A stretch of 9,044 nucleotides of DNA. Source: an uncultured Clostridia bacterium (GTDB lineage: Bacteria; Bacillota; Clostridia; Christensenellales; Aristaeellaceae). Location: assembly GCA_934615145.1 (NCBI GenBank), contig CAKTTM010000063.1:1-9044 (forward strand), given 5' to 3'. Positions 1 to 5,802 of this stretch are shown here, piece by piece. A program made the translations under genes and the position numbers. The notes below the pieces were generated by a model. The model saw only the letters and a program-made list of their open reading frames with translations, did no database searches and was not told the DNA's origin. Every line of letters begins with the position of its first letter. Positions within the stretch are counted from its first letter, which is position 1.

Positions 1-802
1 TCTCGCGCAGGCTCTGCGGCATGATCTGGCCGATCTGGTACATGGCCTCAATCACCTCGTCCCAGGGCACCTGGCTCTCAATACCGGCCAGGGCCATCTC
101 AGCCGCGCAGAGGGCATTGGCCGCGCCCGCGGCATTGCGCTTGATGCAGGGCACCTCCACCAGGCCGGCCAGCGGATCGCAGGTGAGGCCCATCATGTTC
201 TTGATGGCCATCGCGGCCGCGTGCGCCGCCTGATGCGGGCTGCCGCCGGCCAGCTCCACCACGGCGGCGGCCGCCATGGCTGCCGCTGAGCCCACCTCCG
301 CCTGGCAGCCGCCCTGGGCGCCGGAGACAAAGGCATTGTTGGCGATGATATAGCCCACGGCGCCTGCGGTAAACAGCGCCTGCACCATCTGCTCGTCATC
401 GGCCTGCAGCCGCTCCTGTATGGCCAGCAGCACGCCCGGCAGCACGCCGCAGCTGCCAGCCGTGGGCGAGGCGCAGACCAGGCCCATCGCGGCATTGACC
501 TCATTGACCGACAGCGCGTAGTTGATCGCGCGCAGGAAGGTGGGGTCGGTCAGGTAATTGCCTGCCTTGATATACTCATCCATGCGCCGGGCGTCCTCAC
601 CCGTCATGCCCGAGTGCGAGCGCAAACCCTGCAGGCCGCGGCGCGCGCCGGACTTCATCACCTCCAGGTTCTGATGCATCTGCGCCAGCAGGGCCTCTGG
701 CGCCCTGCCGGACTGCTCGCTCTCCTGCGCCAGCATCAGCGCCCATATCGGCTGGCCCTGATCCTGCGCCTGGGCCACCAGCTCTTTCATATTTCTAAAC
801 AC
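1..802 (-). CDS. sdaAA: L-serine dehydratase, iron-sulfur-dependent, alpha subunit (partial, C-terminus outside window)
   Basis: This is the catalytic subunit of the two-subunit L-serine ammonia-lyase, which converts L-serine to pyruvate and ammonia in the cytoplasm using a [4Fe-4S] cluster. The visible 267 residues contain the family signatures VNAAMG, SPTAGSCG, GGCQAEVGSA and LTCDPLAGLVEVPC. The cysteines at about residues 166, 208 and 219 are spaced 42 and 11 apart, as the three cluster ligands are in characterised enzymes. I chose the GTG at 802-800 over the ATG at 790. An AGGAG lies 6 nt before the GTG but 18 nt before the ATG, and the resulting N-terminus MFRNMKEL matches the usual start of this subunit. 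The frame is still open at base 1, so roughly the last 20-30 residues are missing. The gene follows sdaAB directly and is probably translationally coupled to it. The identification is very secure. Confidence 0.96.
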   Translation of the reverse strand, partial: MFRNMKELVAQAQDQGQPIWALMLAQESEQSGRAPEALLAQMHQNLEVMKSGARRGLQGLRSHSGMTGEDARRMDEYIKAGNYLTDPTFLRAINYALSVNEVNAAMGLVCASPTAGSCGVLPGVLLAIQERLQADDEQMVQALFTAGAVGYIIANNAFVSGAQGGCQAEVGSAAAMAAAAVVELAGGSPHQAAHAAAMAIKNMMGLTCDPLAGLVEVPCIKRNAAGAANALCAAEMALAGIESQVPWDEVIEAMYQIGQIMPQSLRE

Positions 803-808
803 TGCCTG

Positions 809-813
809 CTCCT
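809..813 (-). promoter_or_regulatory. Ribosome binding site of sdaAA, overlapping the sdaAB stop codon
   Basis: On the minus strand AGGAG shares its first two bases with the TAG stop of sdaAB (814-812) and lies 6 nt before the GTG at 802. This placement decides the start of sdaAA and suggests that ribosomes ending sdaAB re-initiate on sdaAA, keeping the subunits in balance. Confidence 0.75.
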
Positions 814-1474
814 ATGCGTCCAGTTTGACGATCTTGGTGATGTTGGGCTGCTTGCGTATCAGCGCCAGGATGCCCGGCGCCACCTGCTCATCGGTCTCAA
901 TGACCATCAGGGCGTTTTGCCCCTTGAAGGCGCGGGAGACCTCCATGTGGTTGATGTTGATGTGCTCATAAGCCAGCAGCTGGGTGACCGCCGCCACCGT
1001 GCCATAAGCATCGCGATGGAAGATCAGCAGCGCCGGGGATTCGCCCGTCAGCCGCAGCTGGAAGCCATCCACCTCCACGATCTGCACGATGCCCCCGCCC
1101 AGCGACACGCCCGTCACCTGAAAGTGGCTCTCCCCATGGCGCAGCTGTATCATCACAGTATTGGGGTGCAGGGGCACGGCGTCCTCCGCCACAAAGCTGA
1201 CCTGCAGGCCCTGCTGCGCCGCGATCTCCAAGGCCTCCGGGATGCGCTCATCGCTGGACTCAAAGCCCATGATGCCCGCCACCACCGCCACATCGGTGGC
1301 GTGGCCGCAGTAGGTGCGCGCAAAGGAACCAAAGAAGCGGATGGTGGCCTGCTCCGGATCGCGGCCAAAGAGCTTGCGCGCCAGCTGGCCGATGCGCACG
1401 GCACCCGCCGTGTGCGAACTGCTGGGCCCTATCATCACCGGCCCTATGATATCAAAGACGGAACGAAACTTCAT
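812..1474 (-). CDS. sdaAB: L-serine dehydratase, iron-sulfur-dependent, beta subunit
   Basis: This is the smaller subunit of the iron-sulfur serine dehydratase and partner of the downstream sdaAA product. The 220-residue protein begins MKFRSVFDIIGPVMIGPSSS and carries the conserved GPSSSHTAG loop at residues 16-24, typical of the beta domain that helps form the serine site. A C-terminal ACT domain covers about residues 147-220 (GTVAAV, HININHMEV). In this family the ACT domain is thought to sense serine or stabilise the complex. The ATG at 1474 is preferred because AGGGAG lies 7 nt upstream and the product then aligns from residue 1 with the Bacillus protein. An in-frame extension to 1537 would read through the promoter and adds residues unlike the family. 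It is the first gene of a two-gene operon. The length is normal and no key motif is missing. Confidence 0.96.
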   Translation of the reverse strand: MKFRSVFDIIGPVMIGPSSSHTAGAVRIGQLARKLFGRDPEQATIRFFGSFARTYCGHATDVAVVAGIMGFESSDERIPEALEIAAQQGLQVSFVAEDAVPLHPNTVMIQLRHGESHFQVTGVSLGGGIVQIVEVDGFQLRLTGESPALLIFHRDAYGTVAAVTQLLAYEHININHMEVSRAFKGQNALMVIETDEQVAPGILALIRKQPNITKIVKLDA

Positions 1475-1650
1475 CGCGGCGCTCCCTGCATGTGATAAAC
1501 CGCCTTTGATTATAGCCGCTTGACAGCAGTCGGTCAACGCGGGGCAAATCGCTCATCCCCCATCCGGACGGGTATACAATGCCTGAGGTCAGACAAATGC
1601 ATCTGGCCATAGCCCTGAAGACATCCCACTGCAAAAAAGAGAGGTAGACA
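1475..1650. other. Divergent intergenic region between sdaAB and the DsbA-family gene
   Basis: This 176-bp region separates two divergent transcription units. Its left third holds the serine dehydratase promoter. For the plus-strand gene the best -10 candidate is TATACAAT at 1573-1580, without a convincing -35 box. Just downstream, GGTCAGA (1587-1593) can pair with TCTGGCC (1602-1608), one pair being G-U, across an 8-nt loop. If the -10 is real, this hairpin would sit at the extreme 5' end of the transcript. GAGAGG at 1639-1644 is the ribosome site, 6 nt before the ATG. I see no small gene here. Confidence 0.5.
1509..1537 (-). promoter_or_regulatory. Sigma-A type promoter of the sdaAB-sdaAA operon
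   Basis: On the minus strand TTGACC (1537-1532) and a perfect TATAAT (1514-1509) are separated by exactly 17 bp. The -10 box lies 34 nt before the sdaAB start, giving a leader of roughly 28 nt with a good ribosome site. The -35 hexamer falls inside an inverted repeat, TTGAC-N8-GTCAA at 1520-1537, which could be an operator. Confidence 0.8.
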
Positions 1651-2280
1651 ATGACGATAGAGGTCTGGTCTGATTTTCTGTGCCCCTACTGCCTGCTGGG
1701 CAAGAAGCGCTTGGAGGCGGCGCTTGCCAACTTGAACATCAAGGACGCTGAGATTGAAGTGAAATCCTTCCTGCTCAACCCCGGTACGCCGGAGACGCCT
1801 GGCCAGAGCATCCGCGAACACCTGATGGAAAAATATGGCATGGATGCTGCCCAGGTGCGCCAGAACTTTGATGGCATCAACCAAAGCGCCCAGGACATCG
1901 GCTTTGTGTTTGACTTTGACAGCGCCAAGCACGCCGGCACCGACAAGGCGCATGCCCTGCTGCAGTATGCCAAGACCTTGGGGCTGGGCGGCGCCTTCTC
2001 AGACCGTCTGCAGCTGGCCGCCTATCAGGAAGGCGCGGTGCTGGACGATGAGGCCACGCTGATTGCGCTGGCTCAGGAGATCGGCATCCCCCAGGAGGAG
2101 GCCAGCAAGGCACTGGCGGATGAAAGCTATGCTGCCAAGGCGAGGGCGGAATACCGCCAGTCACTCCAGCTTGGCGCCCGCGGCGTTCCCTTCTTTGTCA
2201 TTGACGGACGCTATGGCCTCTCCGGCGCTCAGCCGATCGAGGTCTTTGAGCAAACGCTGGCAGAGGCCGCCGGGTTGTAA
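1651..2280 (+). CDS. DsbA-family thiol-disulfide oxidoreductase, FrnE-like
   Basis: A 209-residue DsbA-family protein of the FrnE type: a thioredoxin fold with a helical insert. The N-terminus MTIEVWSDFLCPYCLLGKKR carries the redox motif C11-P-Y-C14 directly after the first strand. GVPFFVIDGRYGLSGAQP near the end holds the cis-proline (about P180) that faces the active site. There is no signal peptide or membrane segment, so it should act in the cytoplasm as a disulfide reductase or isomerase. Members of this family are often annotated as FrnE or 2-hydroxychromene-2-carboxylate isomerase-like proteins. The CPYC pair favours thiol-disulfide chemistry over the isomerase or glutathione-transferase-like relatives, which usually lack both cysteines. 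The length fits the family. It reads divergently from sdaAB and is followed 68 bp later by an HD-domain gene. The physiological substrate cannot be inferred. Confidence 0.9.
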   Translation: MTIEVWSDFLCPYCLLGKKRLEAALANLNIKDAEIEVKSFLLNPGTPETPGQSIREHLMEKYGMDAAQVRQNFDGINQSAQDIGFVFDFDSAKHAGTDKAHALLQYAKTLGLGGAFSDRLQLAAYQEGAVLDDEATLIALAQEIGIPQEEASKALADESYAAKARAEYRQSLQLGARGVPFFVIDGRYGLSGAQPIEVFEQTLAEAAGL

Positions 2281-2288
2281 GCCTCGCC

Positions 2289-2317
2289 TTGACGCCCCGC
2301 GGGCGCTGTGCTACTGT
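2289..2317 (+). promoter_or_regulatory. Possible promoter for the HD-domain and phosphodiester-glycosidase genes
   Basis: TTGACG (2289-2294) and TACTGT (2312-2317) are 17 bp apart. A TG dinucleotide one base before the -10 (2309-2310) makes it an extended -10 element. It sits 32 nt before the HD-domain ATG, just after the DsbA-family stop codon. The -10 keeps only three consensus bases, so this is plausible but unproven; read-through from the upstream gene is also possible. Confidence 0.45.
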
Positions 2318-2348
2318 TTGCCCATCATCTATCTCCTGAGGAGGCCTT

Positions 2349-2939
2349 ATGATCACACGGGATGCCGCGCTGGACTTGCTTCAGCAGTATAACAAGGAGC
2401 CCGTCCACATCCGCCATGCGCTGACGGTGGAGCATATGATGCGCTGGTACGCGCAGGATCAGGGCTTTGCCGAAGAAGCCGACTTCTGGGGCCTGGTGGG
2501 CCTGTTGCACGATATCGACTTTGAGATGTTCCCCAATGAGCATTGCTTGAAGGCGCCGGAGCTGCTGGCCCAGATCGGCACGCCGGACAATATGGTGCGC
2601 GCCATCTGCTCCCACGGCCATGGCCTGACCGGGGTCGCCATCGCGCCGGAGCATCAGATGGAGAAGGTGCTCTTTGCCGCTGATGAATTGACCGGCCTGA
2701 TATACGCCGCCACGCTGATGCGGCCCTCCCGCTCCAGCAAGGACATGGAGCTTAAATCCCTCAAGAAAAAGTACAAGGATAAGGCCTTCGCCGCCGGCTG
2801 CTCCAGAGAGGTGATCGCCCAGGGCGCGCAGCGCCTTGGTTGGGAGCTGGACGAACTGCTGCAAAAGACACTGCAGGCCATGCAGCACAGCGAGGACGCC
2901 GTGGAACAGGAGTACGCGCGGCTGACCGCGCAGGCATGA
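2349..2939 (+). CDS. HD-domain metal-dependent hydrolase family protein
   Basis: A 196-residue soluble protein of the small stand-alone HD-domain type. The metal-ligand pattern is visible: H23 and H29 in RHALTVEHMMR, the H54-D55 doublet in GLLHDIDFE, H89 in ICSHGHG, and D112 in FAADELTG. HD proteins hydrolyse phosphate esters of nucleotides or other small molecules. This subgroup is common in Clostridia and, to my knowledge, has no assigned substrate. The ATG at 2349 is supported by AGGAGG 4 nt upstream. It has no signal peptide and should be cytoplasmic. Its stop overlaps the start of the next gene (ATGA), indicating coupled translation with a secreted protein. The HD assignment is secure; the reaction is unknown. 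Confidence 0.88.
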   Translation: MITRDAALDLLQQYNKEPVHIRHALTVEHMMRWYAQDQGFAEEADFWGLVGLLHDIDFEMFPNEHCLKAPELLAQIGTPDNMVRAICSHGHGLTGVAIAPEHQMEKVLFAADELTGLIYAATLMRPSRSSKDMELKSLKKKYKDKAFAAGCSREVIAQGAQRLGWELDELLQKTLQAMQHSEDAVEQEYARLTAQA

Positions 2940-3934
2940 GCCGCAGGCTGCTGGCGCTGTGCCTGCTGCTGATGCTGCTGTGGCAGCCGGCAGTGGCTGA
3001 GTTTGTTGTCAGCGATGCCACCGCCGTGCCCGCCGCCACGCCTGTGCCCACGCCCTCCCCCGTCACCCGGCCAGAGCCCTTCCTGGGCTGGCCAGAGTTG
3101 GATAGTGAGGGCTTTTTGCCCGAGGGCGAGAGGGCCTTTGTTCATGTCGATGAGGAGGCCGGGCACTGGGCATACGCCGATCAGCGCCTCAAGGTCCACA
3201 TCGAGCGGCGCGTCTGGCGCGAGGGCAAGCAGCCGCGCGTCTATTACTTTATCTCGCATATCTTTTTCAGGGATGGTGAGCATTTCCGCGCCTACTCCAA
3301 GGATCCCCGCCAGCCCGCCCGCAAGATGGACAAGCCTGAGACCATCGCCCGCGAGCACAAGCTCGTCTACGCGCAAAATGGCGACCTGTTCACCTGGCGC
3401 ATCCAGAAGAAGCGTTTCCCCGGCGTCATCATCCGCGATGGGCGCATCTTAGGCGATCAGACCTACAACAAGGCCACCATCAACATACCGCCGCTTGACG
3501 AGCTGAGCCTCTACGCCGACGGCCACATAGAGATCAATGCCCCCGGCCGCTTCAGCGCGCAGGACTACCTGGACAAGGGCGCGCTGGATGTCTTTGCCTT
3601 TGGCCCGACGCTGTTAAAGGACGGTCTCAAGGACGAGCGATTGTTCAGCAACAGCTATCGCTCGCTGGAGCCTCGTAGCGCCATCGGCGTGGTGGCCCCT
3701 GGCCACTTCGTGGGCATCCTGGTGGAGGGCCGCAACAAGCGCAGCAATGGCGCAGGCCTCAACTTCGTCGCCAGCCGCCTGCTGGAAGAGAATGTGACCG
3801 AGGCCTTCACACTGGATGGCGGCCAGACCGCCGCCATGGTCTTCATGGGCAAGATCGTGATGGATCCTGGCACCTACAGCGGCTACACCAAGACCCGCCA
3901 GCAGCCTGATGTGATCGGCATCGGGAAGAAATAG
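2936..3934 (+). CDS. Secreted phosphodiester glycosidase (NAGPA-domain) family protein
   Basis: A 332-residue exported protein. Residues 1-21 form a signal peptide with two arginines, a leucine-rich core and an AVA|E signal peptidase I site. A Pro/Thr/Ala-rich linker (about 31-48) precedes the globular part. From about residue 145 to the end it matches the phosphodiester glycosidase domain named after the human uncovering enzyme NAGPA. Landmarks are NGDLF (148-152), AFGPTLLKDG (221-230), EPRSAIGV (245-252) and the active-site-like LDGGQTAAM (293-301). Bacterial members are often annotated as exopolysaccharide or cell-surface glycan proteins. Cleavage of a sugar phosphodiester is inferred from the family, not shown. 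I chose the ATG at 2936, which overlaps the upstream stop by 4 nt. No good ribosome site lies nearby, which suggests coupling. A longer frame from 2840 would bury the signal peptide and overlap the HD gene. It is followed by a strong stem-loop. Confidence 0.85.
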   Translation: MSRRLLALCLLLMLLWQPAVAEFVVSDATAVPAATPVPTPSPVTRPEPFLGWPELDSEGFLPEGERAFVHVDEEAGHWAYADQRLKVHIERRVWREGKQPRVYYFISHIFFRDGEHFRAYSKDPRQPARKMDKPETIAREHKLVYAQNGDLFTWRIQKKRFPGVIIRDGRILGDQTYNKATINIPPLDELSLYADGHIEINAPGRFSAQDYLDKGALDVFAFGPTLLKDGLKDERLFSNSYRSLEPRSAIGVVAPGHFVGILVEGRNKRSNGAGLNFVASRLLEENVTEAFTLDGGQTAAMVFMGKIVMDPGTYSGYTKTRQQPDVIGIGKK

Positions 3935-3949
3935 GCGAATGATGCGGGG

Positions 3950-3988
3950 AGCAGCAAGGGGAGGGCATATCGCCCTCCCCTTGCTGCT
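3950..3988. terminator. Perfect 17-bp stem-loop between convergent genes, probable bidirectional terminator
   Basis: The arms AGCAGCAAGGGGAGGGC (3950-3966) and its exact complement (3972-3988) flank the 5-nt loop ATATC. It starts 15 nt after the phosphodiester-glycosidase stop, and on the other strand 17 nt after the GH2 stop, so it can serve both transcripts. Neither side has a T-rich tract, so it is not a textbook intrinsic terminator. It could end transcription with help, or protect both 3' ends from exonucleases. Confidence 0.75.
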
Positions 3989-4005
3989 GTCAATCCGTAA
4001 TGCTG

Positions 4006-5742
4006 CTATTCCTCGATCGCCGCCCGCTTGCTCAGCACCGCGCGAATCAGCGCGGGGTCGAACTTGGCGGCCCTGTCATAGGTGTACAGGCCGTTGACTT
4101 CCTGCTCCACATCGTATAGCTGGGTGTAGCATAGCCCGCAGATGGCGGGGTTGGCAAGCAGCGTGTCGGTCAGCTGCGCAAAGCGATCCAGGAACTCCGC
4201 CTGCGACCGGGGCTTGCTGCCATAGCTCATCTGGTTGTCCGGGTCATTGTCTGGGCTCCACCAGGTGCCGCCATACTCGCTGACCATGTAGGGCTGGCCC
4301 TGATAGACCTGGGCAGCCGGGTGGGTGTTGTAGGCGGGGCCGCCCTCTGCCATTGGGGCAAACATGGCGCGGAAGCGATCCGGATCCTGCTCGTACTCAT
4401 GCACATCGAAAATATCAGTACGCCCGTGCACAAAGCCGCTGGCGTCAATGACAGGCCGGGTCTCATCCAGGCGCTTGGTGGCCTCATAGATGTGGGCGAT
4501 GAGATCGGGCCGCAGCCGCGCGCCGGAGGCGCCGTTGCGCACCTCATTGAGCGGGCACCAGGCCACCAGGGCGGGGCTGTTGAAGTCGCGCTGGATCACC
4601 TCCAGCCACTCGGGCAGCATCCAGTACAGCACGCTTAAGTCAGACAGATCAAGCCCGGTATCGGCATACTCGCCCCAGACCAGGTAGCCCAGGCGGTCGG
4701 CCCAGTAGAGAAAGCGCTGCTCGAAGACCTTTTGATGCAGCCGGGCGCCGTTGAAGCCAAGCGCCATGGACAGCTCGATGTCCCGCTTCAAGGCCTCGTC
4801 GCTGGGCGCGGTGTAGATGCCGTCGGGGTAAAAGCCCTGATCCAGCACCAGCCGGTGGAAGAGGGGCCTGCCGTTTAAGCAGACGGCGCCACCCTTGATG
4901 CTGACGCTGCGCATGCCAAAGTAGCTGTCCACATGGTCCAGCGTCTCACCCGCGCTCATCAGCCGCAGGCTCAGGTCGTAGAGCGTGGGCTGGCCAGGCT
5001 CCCAGAGCTTGAGGCGGCTCAGCGGCAGGCTGAAGGTCACTTGCTGGCCCGCTGCCTTGACCTCCACCTGGCCTGCGGGCTGGCCTTCCAGCCGGGCGCT
5101 GGCGCGCAGCGTCCTGCCCTTCATGTCGCCCTTCAGACGGGCCTTGATGGTAAGGCAGCTGTTGTCAGGGTCCGGGTAGAGCTGGAAGCTCTCAATGCGC
5201 TCCTCCCCCACCGGCTCCAGCCAGACCGTCTGCCAGATGCCCGTGGTGCGGGTATAGCTGCACTCGTAGGAATGCAGTTTGTGCGACTGCTTGCCGCTGG
5301 GCTGCTTGCGCAGGCGGATATTGTCCCTGGCGCAGAGGGTGAGCAGGTTTTCGCCCTCTTTGAGCCAGGGCGTGATGTCAAAGCTGAAGGAGGCATAGCC
5401 GCCCCGGTGGCTGCCTACATAGTCCCCATTGAGCCAAAGCTCGGTCTCATAGTCCACCGCGCCAAAGTGTATCAGCAGCCGCCTGCCGCGCCAGGCCTCG
5501 GACAGGGTGAAGCTGCGCTTGTACCAGACGGCGGGCATGAAATCGGTATGGCCTACGCCCGACAGGCTGCTCTCCGGGCAAAAGGGCACCGTGATGCTGC
5601 CGCTGAGACCCATCTGCGCGGGCAGGCCGCGCTCGCGACCGCTGTCGCCATGGTCGATCTCAAACTGCCATTTGCCGTTCAAATTCAGCCACTCATCGCG
5701 CTGCATCTGGGGCCTGGGGTACTCCGGTCTGGGGATACTCAT
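4006..5742 (-). CDS. Glycoside hydrolase family 2 protein (beta-galactosidase/beta-glucuronidase-like), cytoplasmic
   Basis: A 578-residue retaining glycoside hydrolase of family 2. A jelly-roll sugar-binding domain spans about residues 10-180 (LNGKWQF, VWYKRSF, LWLNGDYVGSHRGGYASF, TGIWQTVWLEP). An immunoglobulin-like domain (about 181-280) and a TIM barrel (about 281-570) follow. The acid/base should be E400 in CPLNEVRNG and the nucleophile E489 in MVSEYGG. YTQLYDVEQEVNGLYTYDR (539-557) is another hallmark of the family. The start at 5742 has AGGAGG 4 nt upstream; an extension to 5769 would run into a stem-loop. There is no signal peptide, so it acts on imported sugar. It is the last visible gene of the ABC importer operon. 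The strand after the Ig-like domain reads LFHRLVLDQGFYPDG rather than the RGxNxHE of LacZ, so this is a divergent subfamily and I do not assign a substrate. Confidence 0.93.
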   Translation of the reverse strand: MSIPRPEYPRPQMQRDEWLNLNGKWQFEIDHGDSGRERGLPAQMGLSGSITVPFCPESSLSGVGHTDFMPAVWYKRSFTLSEAWRGRRLLIHFGAVDYETELWLNGDYVGSHRGGYASFSFDITPWLKEGENLLTLCARDNIRLRKQPSGKQSHKLHSYECSYTRTTGIWQTVWLEPVGEERIESFQLYPDPDNSCLTIKARLKGDMKGRTLRASARLEGQPAGQVEVKAAGQQVTFSLPLSRLKLWEPGQPTLYDLSLRLMSAGETLDHVDSYFGMRSVSIKGGAVCLNGRPLFHRLVLDQGFYPDGIYTAPSDEALKRDIELSMALGFNGARLHQKVFEQRFLYWADRLGYLVWGEYADTGLDLSDLSVLYWMLPEWLEVIQRDFNSPALVAWCPLNEVRNGASGARLRPDLIAHIYEATKRLDETRPVIDASGFVHGRTDIFDVHEYEQDPDRFRAMFAPMAEGGPAYNTHPAAQVYQGQPYMVSEYGGTWWSPDNDPDNQMSYGSKPRSQAEFLDRFAQLTDTLLANPAICGLCYTQLYDVEQEVNGLYTYDRAAKFDPALIRAVLSKRAAIEE

Positions 5743-5746
5743 GCTG

Positions 5747-5752
5747 CCTCCT
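5747..5752 (-). promoter_or_regulatory. Ribosome binding site of the GH2 gene, next to a stem-loop
   Basis: AGGAGG on the minus strand lies 4 nt before the ATG at 5742 and decides this start. It begins only 6 nt after the base of the stem-loop at 5759-5793, so folding of that structure could affect ribosome access. Confidence 0.8.
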
Positions 5753-5758
5753 GATATA

Positions 5759-5793
5759 CCTGCCCGCAAAGGCGCTATGCCTTTGCGGGCAGG
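5759..5793 (-). terminator. Perfect 15-bp stem-loop between the binding-protein and GH2 genes (partial terminator or mRNA stabiliser)
   Basis: The arms CCTGCCCGCAAAGGC (5759-5773) and its exact complement (5779-5793) flank a 5-nt loop. On the transcribed minus strand it begins 9 nt after the binding-protein stop and is followed by TATATCAGGAGG, not a U-tract. Such intercistronic hairpins often protect the upstream message or reduce read-through, so that the binding protein is made in excess over the enzyme. That role is inferred here. Confidence 0.65.
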
Positions 5794-5802
5794 CAGGGTG
5801 GT

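Noticed and set aside
614..1495. Long plus-strand open frame (293 codons) opposite the serine dehydratase genes
   Set aside because: It is antisense to two clearly conserved genes, has low-complexity His/Leu/Arg-rich content, no ribosome site and no recognisable domain. GC-rich coding DNA often leaves such frames open.
1520..1525. Plus-strand TTGACA taken as the -35 of the DsbA-family gene
   Set aside because: No acceptable -10 lies 16-18 bp downstream (1543-1548 reads GGCAAA-like), and the only good -10 candidate is 47 bp away.
1475..1537. N-terminal extension of sdaAB starting MTDCCQAA
   Set aside because: It would read through the promoter elements, and the shorter start at 1474 has a good ribosome site and matches the family N-terminus.
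2333..2343. CTCCTGAGGAG palindrome over the HD-gene ribosome site as a regulatory hairpin
   Set aside because: The two arms are separated by a single base, so they cannot form a stable hairpin as such. It more likely reflects the AGGAGG site and chance.
2840..2935. N-terminal extension of the phosphodiester-glycosidase gene
   Set aside because: It overlaps the HD gene and would place about 32 residues before a clear signal peptide.
2654..3376. Minus-strand open frame (240 codons) across the HD and phosphodiester-glycosidase genes
   Set aside because: It spans two real genes on the other strand and encodes no recognisable motif.
4933..5754. Plus-strand open frame (273 codons) opposite the GH2 gene
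   Set aside because: It is a shadow of a gene with intact catalytic motifs. Its composition is biased to Ala, Leu, Gln and His, and no start signal is visible.
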